Shown: one piece after another, positions 1-5,697 of the stretch | Numbering within the stretch: position 1 is the first letter of the stretch | Layout: each line of letters opens with the position of its first letter | NCBI GenBank assembly: GCA_031431195.1 | Contig: JANPCU010000089.1 | Coordinates: forward strand, 1 to 7,039 | Origin: TH-plancto1 sp031431195 | GTDB lineage: Bacteria > Planctomycetota > Planctomycetia > Planctomycetales > Planctomycetaceae | Direction: 5' to 3' | Length of the DNA: 7,039 nucleotides | Made by a program: the position numbers and the translations under genes | Notes under the pieces: model-generated | Seen by the model: only the letters and a program-made list of their open reading frames with translations | What the model was told of the DNA's origin: nothing | The model's database searches: none

Positions 1-161
1 AACGCGAGTACGACAAGCATCTGTACAAGCAACGGAACCACATTGAACGCCTGTTTGGGAAGCTGAAGCAATGCCGCCGCCTCGCCACCCGCTAAGAGAA
101 AACCTCGCGTAACTACATGGCGTTCCTGCATTTGGCCGCGACAATGATCCTGCTCGCGTGA
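1..161 (+). pseudogene. IS5-family transposase, C-terminal fragment with internal stop
   Basis: This is the C-terminal end of a DDE transposase; the rest lies outside the window. Reading in frame from base 3 gives REYDKHLYKQRNHIERLFGK, then LKQCRRLATR, a TAA at 93-95, and then EKTSRNYMAFLHLAATMILL up to TGA at 159-161. The HIERLFGKLK segment carries the last acidic residue (E) of the catalytic DDE triad in the IS5/IS1031-like group. In that family the ATR is normally followed by Tyr-Glu-Lys-Thr, so the TAA sits exactly where a TAT or TAC tyrosine codon is expected. A one-base change therefore explains the stop. The protein would lose about the last 21 residues while keeping the catalytic Glu. 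The upstream part cannot be judged, so whether the element is dead overall is inference. Sequence similarity to the family is from memory and is strong. Confidence 0.85.
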
Positions 162-178
162 TTGTCAACACGGCCTAG
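1..178 (+). mobile_element. Right-hand end of an IS5-like insertion sequence
   Basis: The transposase remnant ends at 161 and is followed at once by TTGTCAACACGGCCTAG (162-178), which resembles the terminal inverted repeat position in this group, where the gene usually stops a few bases before the element's end. The left end is outside the window, so neither the inverted repeat partner nor a target duplication can be checked. The exact boundary at 178 is a guess. Confidence 0.5.
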
Positions 179-309
179 CAGAACTGCCCGCATGATCACC
201 TCTTGTTCCGCCAGCACACCGGTAGGCCCCAGAGCGGGCCACTCGGTGCTACCCCGCTGGGTGGCTAACGATGGCTGATCTTGGTTGTTCGTCGTGTTAG
301 ACTACGGAA

Positions 310-792
310 ATGGACTCCACATACGTTGAAACGACCATTGTCGGCCACCTGGCTGGGCGCATCCACTCCGATCCACTCATTGCAGCCCGTCAGAACTTGA
401 CGCGTCGGTGGTGGCCGGGTGCGTTGGGGTGGTATCGCCTGCTGATTTCGCAAGTGGTTCTTAATGAATGCCAAGGGGGCGACCCGACAGCTGCGAAAGA
501 ACGCCTGGTAGAGATTGACTTCTTACCTGTGCTCGAAATGACTGATGAGATCCATGATCTGGCCGGTCAACTGACGACTTCTGGTGCGGTCCCGGAATCG
601 GAACCGCGGTACGCATTGCATATCGCCATTGCCGCGGTGCATGGTGTAGAATACTTGGCGACCTGGAATTTCAAGCACATCGCCAACGCGAATTTACGAG
701 GCCGCATTGAGGCGGTGTGCCGTGATGCCGGGTATGAACCGCCGATCATCTGCACACCTGAAGAACTCGCAGGGGACGACGACGATGCTTGA
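310..792 (+). CDS. PIN-domain protein, VapC-like toxin of a type II toxin-antitoxin module
   Basis: This 160-aa protein belongs to the PIN-domain ribonuclease group often annotated as type II VapC-family toxins; such enzymes cut RNA using a cluster of acidic residues and Mg2+. Visible landmarks are the N-terminal strand with YVETTI (Glu7), SQVVLNEC (Glu53), YALHIAIAAVHG (101-112) and YLATWNFKHIAN (115-126). The last two blocks are the signature of this subgroup. In relatives I remember, the third block reads DALHIA, so Tyr101 (TAC, 610-612) replaces an Asp by a single G-to-T change. That would remove one metal-binding acid and may weaken or abolish activity. Length is normal for the subgroup. 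No strong Shine-Dalgarno sequence precedes the ATG (only a close GGA). The stop overlaps the start of the next gene, which is the likely antitoxin. Function is inferred from family; activity is uncertain. Confidence 0.85.
   Translation: MDSTYVETTIVGHLAGRIHSDPLIAARQNLTRRWWPGALGWYRLLISQVVLNECQGGDPTAAKERLVEIDFLPVLEMTDEIHDLAGQLTTSGAVPESEPRYALHIAIAAVHGVEYLATWNFKHIANANLRGRIEAVCRDAGYEPPIICTPEELAGDDDDA
771..776 (+). promoter_or_regulatory. Ribosome binding site for the 71-aa antitoxin-like gene
   Basis: AGGGGA lies 8 nt before the ATG at 785, inside the end of the PIN gene. It fixes the start at 785 rather than at earlier in-frame ATGs from 707 onward, which would overlap the toxin gene much further. 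Confidence 0.7.
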
Positions 793-1000
793 TTCACCGA
801 TTCCACCCACGGACGAAATTCGTGCCATTCGCCATGAATTAGCGGCGCGGTTTGACAATGATTTGAGCCGGATCGTCGAGGATTTGCGCAGGCAACAGCG
901 AGACTCGGGAAGGACATACATCCGGCTCCCGAAGCGAGTCCCTCGTGTCGACAGAGCGACCAACCAGGCGATGTATCGCAGCGGCAAAGAGCTGGATTGA
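785..1000 (+). CDS. Small antitoxin-like protein paired with the PIN toxin
   Basis: This 71-aa protein begins MLDSPIPPTDEIRAIRHELA and contains the segment ARFDNDLSRIVEDLRRQQRD (21-40) followed by SGRTYIRLP (41-49). I recognise this pattern from small, otherwise unnamed proteins encoded next to PIN-domain toxins of this subgroup (typically ...EIRxIRExHAARFxxDLxxIxxDL...SGRxxVxxP). Most of it should be helical; residues 10-40 are rich in charged residues. The C-terminal 20 residues (RVPRVDRATNQAMYRSGKEL) look like an extension over the relatives I recall. Start and toxin stop overlap by 8 nt in ATGCTTGA, implying translational coupling. The gene order toxin then antitoxin is the reverse of classical vapBC. 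Its role as antitoxin is inferred from context only; no DNA-binding fold is obvious. Confidence 0.75.
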   Translation: MLDSPIPPTDEIRAIRHELAARFDNDLSRIVEDLRRQQRDSGRTYIRLPKRVPRVDRATNQAMYRSGKELD

Positions 1001-1020
1001 GATCGCTGTCACCCTGAGTA

Positions 1021-1042
1021 GCAGAATTCGTCAGAATTCTGC
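1021..1042. repeat. Perfect 22-nt palindromic hairpin, copy 1
   Basis: Arms GCAGAATTC (1021-1029) and GAATTCTGC (1034-1042) are exact reverse complements around a GTCA loop. It starts 20 nt after the stop of the antitoxin-like gene. No T-run follows, so it is not a canonical intrinsic terminator, although it could end or protect the transcript. The related copy at 1067-1088 makes it a repeat rather than a lone hairpin. Confidence 0.75.
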
Positions 1043-1066
1043 CGAACATGGAATCACACTCAGTCG

Positions 1067-1088
1067 GCATAAGTCTGACGACTTCTGC
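1067..1088. repeat. Related 22-nt palindrome, copy 2 in opposite orientation
   Basis: This stretch matches the reverse complement of copy 1 at 19 of 22 positions. The core stem is AAGTC / GACTT around TGAC. Two of the three differences lie opposite each other in the stem (T-A became G-C), so base pairing is kept; the third sits in the outer stem. The match continues 3 nt beyond, giving 22 of 25. The sequences CTGAGT (1014-1019) and ACTCAG (1058-1063) can also pair around copy 1. Confidence 0.6.
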
Positions 1089-1135
1089 GACCCGAGATCC
1101 CCCATTTCCCGACCTGCCGAATCTGCAAATTGGAG

Positions 1136-1171
1136 TTGACATTCCGAAAGAAGCAGAATAGGCTCCTCTTT
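1136..1171 (+). promoter_or_regulatory. Possible promoter and operator of the rrf2-haem operon
   Basis: A perfect TTGACA -35-like hexamer lies at 1136-1141. With a 17-nt spacer the -10 would be TAGGCT (1159-1164), a poor match. An imperfect dyad (AAAGAAG at 1147-1153 against CTCCTCTTT at 1163-1171) overlaps the region where an autoregulating Rrf2 protein could bind. No clear Shine-Dalgarno sequence occurs before the ATG at 1183. The evidence is modest. Confidence 0.3.
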
Positions 1172-1182
1172 GTCCTGTTTCC

Positions 1183-1626
1183 ATGAGACTCTCACTCCAC
1201 ACTGATTATGCGCTGCGTTTCCTGATGTATCTCGGCACTCGGCCGGGGCGGGCGACCATTGCGGATGTCGCGGAATTCTTCGGCATCTCCAAGGACCACC
1301 TGGCCAAGGTGGCCCAGCGGATGGTGCAGCTGGGCTACGTCCGCAGCGTGCGGGGAATCAACGGCGGCATCGATCTGGCGCGGCCGCTCGATTCGATGAC
1401 GGTCGGGGAGATCATCCGCGACTTCGAGGGGGCGATGCACTACCTCGAATGCGTGGGGGCCACCACTCAGGTATGCGTGATCCAGCCGGGATGTGAACTC
1501 AAGAGAGTCTTCGCGGAAGCAGAACGCTTGCAATGGGAGTATCTCGACTCGGTGAAGCTGTCCTCGGTGGTCCGCCCGGGTCTGGATTTGGTGCAGCTGA
1601 AGATGCTGGCTGTTGAGTCTCCGTGA
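1183..1626 (+). CDS. Rrf2-family transcriptional regulator, NsrR/IscR-like
   Basis: This 147-aa cytoplasmic DNA-binding protein has the full Rrf2 fold. It opens MRLSLHTDYALRFLMYL, continues with the winged helix-turn-helix (roughly 25-70, including ISKDHLAKVAQRMVQLGYVR and the wing RGINGGIDLARP), and ends with a dimerisation helix after 105. Cys90, Cys98 and Cys104 sit where NsrR and IscR bind an Fe-S cluster, and Asp8 matches the Asp reported as a cluster ligand in Streptomyces NsrR. The tail pattern CVIQPGCELKRVF is close to the NsrR type. The first Cys spacing here is C-X7-C rather than the C-X4/5-C I remember, so cluster binding is likely but not certain. It lies 50 nt upstream of a haem protein gene on the same strand and probably controls that operon and itself. 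The signal (NO, O2 or redox state) is inferred. Confidence 0.9.
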   Translation: MRLSLHTDYALRFLMYLGTRPGRATIADVAEFFGISKDHLAKVAQRMVQLGYVRSVRGINGGIDLARPLDSMTVGEIIRDFEGAMHYLECVGATTQVCVIQPGCELKRVFAEAERLQWEYLDSVKLSSVVRPGLDLVQLKMLAVESP

Positions 1627-1662
1627 GTGTTCGCGGTCGACCGGGGCTGGCATTTCAGCTTC

Positions 1663-1667
1663 GGGAG
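1663..1667 (+). promoter_or_regulatory. Ribosome binding site for the haem protein gene
   Basis: GGGAG lies 9 nt before ATG 1677. This supports 1677 over the in-frame codon at 1623, which overlaps the regulator's end and would add 18 non-signal-like residues in front of the signal peptide. Confidence 0.65.
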
Positions 1668-1676
1668 CGAACTATT

Positions 1677-2201
1677 ATGAGCCGTCGAATTGCCTGGGCA
1701 CTGCTGCCCGTGATCCTGGTCGGAGCTGTGGTGGCTCAGTCGCGCAGTGCTGATAAATCCAAGGTTGATCCTGCGGCGCTGGAGCGGACTCGCAAGCAAG
1801 TCCGCATGCTCGACGATCTGTACAAGACAGCTGTGGTGCTGATTACCGAGCACTGCGTGAAGAAAGAAGACGATGTGGCCGCTGGCACCGCTGCCCGGTT
1901 GCTGTTCGCCGCGATGAAGGAGAAAGGCTGGCACGAAGCCCGCTTGCTCGACGCCACGGGCGAGCCCTATGAAGAGAAGAACGTCGCTACTGACGAGTTC
2001 GAAAAGTCGGCCATTGCCCAGTTAAAGACGGGCAAGACGTTCGTCGATGCCGTGATCGAAAAGGACGGCAAGCCCTACCTGCGGGCGGCCACGCCGATCC
2101 CGGTCGTTCTGGAAAAGTGCATCATGTGCCACGCCCATTACAAGAACGTGGACAAGGGCCAGATCATCGGGGCGGTGGCGTACATCGTGCCGATTGAATG
2201 A
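1677..2201 (+). CDS. Exported Tll0287-like (DUF3365) single-haem c-type protein
   Basis: The 174-aa product starts MSRRIAWALLPVILVGAVVA, a signal peptide (cleavage near residue 20-25), so it acts outside the cytoplasmic membrane. The body matches the Tll0287-like/DUF3365 domain: a long N-terminal helix (about 32-65), a PAS-like central part with GWHEARLLDATGEPYEEKN (84-102) and KDGKPYLRAATPIPV (129-143), then a haem c attachment motif CIMCH (148-152) and the terminal strand IIGAVAYIVP. In the Tll0287 crystal structure, as I recall it, haem iron is held by a Cys from the N-terminal helix and the His of CxxCH. Here Cys60 in ITEHCV occupies the equivalent place, about 92 residues before His152. 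Such Cys/His haems suit gas or redox sensing rather than bulk electron transfer. The gene follows the Rrf2 regulator and probably shares its transcript. Family call is firm; the role is inference. Confidence 0.85.
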   Translation: MSRRIAWALLPVILVGAVVAQSRSADKSKVDPAALERTRKQVRMLDDLYKTAVVLITEHCVKKEDDVAAGTAARLLFAAMKEKGWHEARLLDATGEPYEEKNVATDEFEKSAIAQLKTGKTFVDAVIEKDGKPYLRAATPIPVVLEKCIMCHAHYKNVDKGQIIGAVAYIVPIE

Positions 2202-2234
2202 CCGACTGTTTGGCCGCGACTCGAAGTCTTCAAT

Positions 2235-2266
2235 GCGGAGCGAATCGGTACGCGAACGCGCTCCGC
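2235..2266. terminator. Hairpin after the haem protein gene, possible terminator
   Basis: GCGGAGCG (2235-2242) and CGCTCCGC (2259-2266) are perfect 8-nt inverted arms with a 16-nt loop, 33 nt past the stop at 2201. There is no T-run, so termination would be of an atypical or bidirectional kind. Confidence 0.35.
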
Positions 2267-2297
2267 TGCGAGGACTCCGCGTCGCGGTGAAACGACT
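2259..2297 (+). repeat. Degenerate member of the gene-end repeat family
   Basis: This segment shares GCTCCGCTGCG, then CGCGTCGC and AAACG in the same order with the 41-nt repeat found twice further right, but the parts between differ and are 2 nt shorter. It lies between convergent genes (haem protein and 942-aa protein). Relationship is probable rather than proven. Confidence 0.5.
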
Positions 2298-2342
2298 TAT
2301 TCATGTCGTATACTTCTCGCGGCAAGAACTGAGGCATTTCGT

Positions 2343-2407
2343 CGGACGGACGTTCTCGTCCGTCCGTGAGGAACGCCTCGCAGAGCGACGGACGAGGACG
2401 TCCGTCC
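2343..2407. repeat. Two inverted GGACGGACG hairpins forming a compound element
   Basis: Hairpin one has arms CGGACGGACG (2343-2352) and CGTCCGTCCG (2357-2366) with a TTCT loop. Hairpin two has arms GACGGACG (2387-2394) and CGTCCGTC (2399-2406) with an AGGA loop. Hairpin two, read on the minus strand, matches hairpin one at 20 of 22 positions, so the pair is also one large inverted repeat with a 20-nt centre. It lies in the spacer between convergent genes, about 50 nt from the 3' end of the 942-aa gene. I recall similar GGACGGACG-type hairpins from planctomycete intergenic regions. Confidence 0.75.
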
Positions 2408-2455
2408 TAGGTCTCGTTCCAGACCGCGTGCAGTCTCTTCGACCAAGCGACATCT

Positions 2456-5284
2456 TCAACGGGCTCTGGGAGGAGCGACCAGATCCTGGACGGGGATATT
2501 CGGTTCTAGCGGCATGGTCGCGGTGACACGAATGTCATCGAGCCAGACATTTCCGAGCGATTTGAGATCAAACATCAGCCGCATCTCGCCGGACCGAGCC
2601 ACCTCGCGAGAAAATTCGAATTCCTGCCAGTCCCCCCCTGGGGTCGCTTCATGGAATCGCAGTGCTCCGACCGTTCCGACGAGTGAGTCATAAATCATCA
2701 GGCCGTCAGTGGCCGCATCCAGGGGCTGCCTGATCCGAAGGCGACCCTGCACGCGGATGATCTGCCCCGCCAGGATCGGAATCGTCGGGCTGGTCATGGA
2801 CACCGGAGTCTGCTCGACACTGGCCACCGGGGACTTGTCGCTCGCCAGGACAGCGGCCCCCATGTGGAGGCAGGATTCCCCCGCTGGTCCCTCGAGTGCG
2901 GCGGTCGTCACAATCGGAGAGTCGCTGGGCAGTTCCGAGAATCTCAGCCAGTTGACAAGCACCGTGTCGCTGTCAGCGAACCCGCCGGACTTGAGCAGGT
3001 TCTCGCTTTCGGGGCCGGAGAGCTTCAGTCGCTCTTGCATGCGGTAGTGGTCGGGAAGTGTCTGGAAGCAGATCGTGTGCGGACTGGAGGCCGGTGATTT
3101 CTCTGGTCGAACCGCATTCTTCCAGTGATTCTGTTGCAAGTCACGGAGGTTGGCCAAGGCCATGCGCGCGGGCTTTTCGACTTCCGTAAAACGTCCCGCA
3201 GCGTGCAGCTTTTCCACTTGGTCGACGAGTTGACTGGCATCGCGCAGCACCCCTTCTCCCCGGTTGACCAATGGAGCCTTAGCTTGCAGTAACTGGTGGT
3301 GAACTTCGCGCACGCGCGTGAGCTTGGCGCGGGCGAGACTCGCCCAGGCCTCGGAGGCCAGCGGACGCACCTGAGTCAGCTGGGAGATCAACGCTCCTTT
3401 CGCTTGCTGATCGGTGGTGACCAGCAGGACCGCTGACTGGTTGAACTCTTTCAGGCGGATCTCGGTGCCGCCCGGGACGGGATTTAACTCCAGCGTATGA
3501 TCGTGCAGACTGGTCGTCGTCAGTTCATAGGCTTGAAGCAGGTCTCGATTGACCAACAGCCGGACATCCTGGGAAACCATCCAGCCGGGTTGGTATTGGG
3601 CCGTGTCTTCCAGCCAGTTCAGCAGGATCAGCAGCCCTTGATCGCACTCCAGAACCGTGGCTTGAATTTGCCGAGCGGCGATCCCCGCAGGCGAGTCATC
3701 GACCACTCCGGGGCGCACATCCCAACTCGACATGAGGGGGGAAATGCGACTCACCGAGGCTCCTGAGCCGACCTGCACCCGAGCTTGCTGCAATACCTTG
3801 GAGGTCGCCAGCCACGGCTCCAGAAGTCGAATCTGGTAGTTCTGCAACTGGATCGCCCGGAGGCATTCCTCCCCACCGAGGCGATTGGAATCCAGGGCCT
3901 CAAATGTCAGGTAACCAATCCCCTTAAAGCCCGCCGCGAGCGCGATGTTGGCCTGCATCCAGATTTGCTCTGGCTCGACGACTGGAACTACGCACCGAGC
4001 CGGACGTGAGGCCATCAATTCTTCTGCGGGAGCTGTCGGGATCAGCGTGAACGTCGGCTTGCCCGGCAATGCCAGCCGTCGTCGTTGAGCGAGCGAATCG
4101 GCGTAGTGCTGAGGAGATTTGCTGGTGTGTAGAATCGAGCGGCTCGCTCCCACCAGCGACAATTGGCGGGTAAATTCGCGCTCCTTCCCCATGACATCAG
4201 CCATGATGGGACGGGCTCGCTGGCGGTCGGCATCGCGCACCATTTCGGCCCAGGCGGAAGCCTGTTGCAAGCGGGACGAAGGGATCTGCACATCGAGCAT
4301 CCAAAACCGGATCGGGTCGGTTTGCTCCGTAAATGGGAGCAATCCGGCCTGGCCAGAGGTGTCGGTCTCCAGGTCGGGCTGCGGGGGCGTGGCCATGACT
4401 CCCAATCCGGCCTCGGACAGCTGTTGCAGAAGGTCGCCATCCTGGTAGTCGGGAACCCACACGACGTTGCACAGTGATTTCTGCAGCGTCTCGGTCGATT
4501 CCCCGTGGTACGGAACAAACATCGGAAAGTGGGGCAGACCATCCAAGAGGACACGATCATGGACGAGTCGCACCCGAGGAACGATGCGGTCCATTTTTTC
4601 GGGGAGGGTTCCCAACTTCTGCGGCACGACGACGGGCGTGAGTTCCAAGTCATCAATCGCCAGCCCCCAAATGACCTTCTCTTCGGGCAAACGCAGCGAG
4701 ATCTGGTCGACATACGCCCCTTGCACGTTCGCGTTTCGGGTTCCGACCTGGAGGGCGAGGTTGCTGCGAACACGGCGCATGGTCTCTTCAAACTGTCGAT
4801 CGGAAAGATCCACAGAGAGCTTTTGCCACTGCCCTCCCCCTTGGTGGAGATCCCCTTTGACATCCACGACCAGCATCTGGCCAGACCGTGGATCCTCTTG
4901 ATGGGGGAGTTTGACTCGCACCCAGACTTGAACTCCGGGGTGGTCGGCCCACACCCAGACGGAGGCCTGGAGTTCGTCGAATCGCACCGCAGGCGGCAGC
5001 TTGTGAATCAGTGAGGCCCAGCCATCGTTGGCGAATGTCTCCACGAGAAATGCTTCGGACTGCTTGCCGGTTCGAACGATGTCTGTCGTGCGTTCATGCC
5101 TCAACGACTTGCCACGTGAGGCCCCACGCACAAACTGCCAAGACGCAGCTTCCCCCTCGAACTCTTCCGTGAAGCCCTCGGCTCGGACCGCCGAAACGAG
5201 ACAACTGAGCAACACCCAATGAGCCAGCAGAGAGACCTTTCGACCCCAGTTGCATCCCCGTGTTCTGTGCATCTCATCAACCAA
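2456..5284 (-). CDS. Large secreted protein with terminal carbohydrate-binding-like domains, unknown function
   Basis: The 942-aa product starts with a basic stretch and hydrophobic segment (residues 18-33), with likely signal peptidase cleavage after VRA at 35. LLSC at 25-28 is a weak alternative lipobox. Residues 36-215 look like a jelly-roll beta-sandwich of the carbohydrate-binding type, ending WGLAIDDLEL. Residues 235-500 (LLDGLPHFPMFVPYHG, then NIALAAGFKGIGYLTFEALD at 446-465) resemble a (beta/alpha)8 glycoside-hydrolase-like barrel, although I cannot name a catalytic acid pair. Residues 510-625 are beta-rich. Residues 640-725 are helical and charged. Residues 765-922 form a second sandwich ending GNVWLDDIRVTAT. 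I do not recognise a named family; polysaccharide binding or processing at the cell surface is inference. It is transcribed towards the haem protein gene and has no obvious operon partner. Confidence 0.8.
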   Translation of the reverse strand: MVDEMHRTRGCNWGRKVSLLAHWVLLSCLVSAVRAEGFTEEFEGEAASWQFVRGASRGKSLRHERTTDIVRTGKQSEAFLVETFANDGWASLIHKLPPAVRFDELQASVWVWADHPGVQVWVRVKLPHQEDPRSGQMLVVDVKGDLHQGGGQWQKLSVDLSDRQFEETMRRVRSNLALQVGTRNANVQGAYVDQISLRLPEEKVIWGLAIDDLELTPVVVPQKLGTLPEKMDRIVPRVRLVHDRVLLDGLPHFPMFVPYHGESTETLQKSLCNVVWVPDYQDGDLLQQLSEAGLGVMATPPQPDLETDTSGQAGLLPFTEQTDPIRFWMLDVQIPSSRLQQASAWAEMVRDADRQRARPIMADVMGKEREFTRQLSLVGASRSILHTSKSPQHYADSLAQRRRLALPGKPTFTLIPTAPAEELMASRPARCVVPVVEPEQIWMQANIALAAGFKGIGYLTFEALDSNRLGGEECLRAIQLQNYQIRLLEPWLATSKVLQQARVQVGSGASVSRISPLMSSWDVRPGVVDDSPAGIAARQIQATVLECDQGLLILLNWLEDTAQYQPGWMVSQDVRLLVNRDLLQAYELTTTSLHDHTLELNPVPGGTEIRLKEFNQSAVLLVTTDQQAKGALISQLTQVRPLASEAWASLARAKLTRVREVHHQLLQAKAPLVNRGEGVLRDASQLVDQVEKLHAAGRFTEVEKPARMALANLRDLQQNHWKNAVRPEKSPASSPHTICFQTLPDHYRMQERLKLSGPESENLLKSGGFADSDTVLVNWLRFSELPSDSPIVTTAALEGPAGESCLHMGAAVLASDKSPVASVEQTPVSMTSPTIPILAGQIIRVQGRLRIRQPLDAATDGLMIYDSLVGTVGALRFHEATPGGDWQEFEFSREVARSGEMRLMFDLKSLGNVWLDDIRVTATMPLEPNIPVQDLVAPPRAR

Positions 5285-5293
5285 TTTGTGCGT

Positions 5294-5299
5294 TCCCTC
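5294..5299 (-). promoter_or_regulatory. Ribosome binding site selecting a TTG start for the 942-aa gene
   Basis: On the minus strand GAGGGA is followed by a 9-nt spacer and TTG (5284-5282). The only nearby ATG (5272-5270) has just a GAG directly touching it and no well-spaced site. The TTG start therefore looks better, adding only four residues before the signal peptide. Confidence 0.6.
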
Positions 5300-5516
5300 G
5301 CCAGAGAGCCATCACCTTTGACGCCACACCAACAGTGAGGCCGCAGGCAAGTTCCGACATCGACATCACATCTCGAAGGCCGCATGGTCGGAACAGGCGT
5401 CACAACCGGCCACCCATTCACAGGATTTTCGCAAATGACTTGGACCAAGCTCAAGTTCCATTTCCGGACTCCTCATTTGTGACCTAGCGATCACGGCCGA
5501 TGCTCAACCCGTGTTT

Positions 5517-5534
5517 TTACAACAAGTTACAACA
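5517..5534 (+). promoter_or_regulatory. Direct repeat TTACAACA, possible operator
   Basis: TTACAACA occurs at 5517-5524 and again at 5527-5534. The 10-bp period puts both copies on the same face of the helix, as for a tandem binding protein. It lies about 170-190 nt before the start of the 97-aa gene and about 235-250 nt from the 942-aa gene. No regulator is known for it. Confidence 0.35.
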
Positions 5535-5697
5535 TGAGCCAAGAGGAATGTGACCTCGCCTCTGCTCGTCCAGGAAGTCCTTGTAAAACAGAAAACCTCT
5601 CTAAAGTCCTGCCTATTTGTGAGTTATGAGGGATGTTGCATTTTGGAAACACGCTTTGCAGAATCGGTACTTCCATTGAATCCGGCATTTCGGTTCC

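Noticed and set aside
233..258. AGCGGG/CCCGCT inverted pair before the PIN gene as a terminator or operator
   Set aside because: The stem is only 6 bp with a 14-nt loop, which is common by chance at this GC content, and no other signal supports it.
1021..1088. CRISPR-like array from repeated palindromes
   Set aside because: There are only two copies, in opposite orientation, with a 24-nt gap and no cas genes.
567..1202. Long minus-strand open frame (211 aa) across the toxin-antitoxin genes
   Set aside because: It lies opposite two genes with clear family motifs, has Ser/Cys/Arg-rich composition without recognisable domains, and lacks a ribosome binding site.
1192..1653. Minus-strand open frame opposite the Rrf2 gene
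   Set aside because: The plus strand encodes a complete, well-conserved Rrf2 protein; the antisense product is His/Arg/Pro-rich without motifs.
2194..2526. Plus-strand open frame starting in ATGA overlap with the haem gene stop
   Set aside because: Despite the tempting overlap at 2198-2201, it is built from the hairpin repeats and the antisense end of the 942-aa gene, with Arg-rich composition.
4042..4863. Minus-strand open frame of 273 aa inside the 942-aa gene
   Set aside because: It is in a different frame of the same strand, is Arg/Pro/Ser/Trp-rich as expected of a shadow in GC-rich DNA, and the enclosing gene has coherent domain structure.
5479..5494. GTGA...TCAC as a CRP/FNR-type site
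   Set aside because: The spacer between half-sites is 8 nt rather than 6, and the inner bases are not symmetric.
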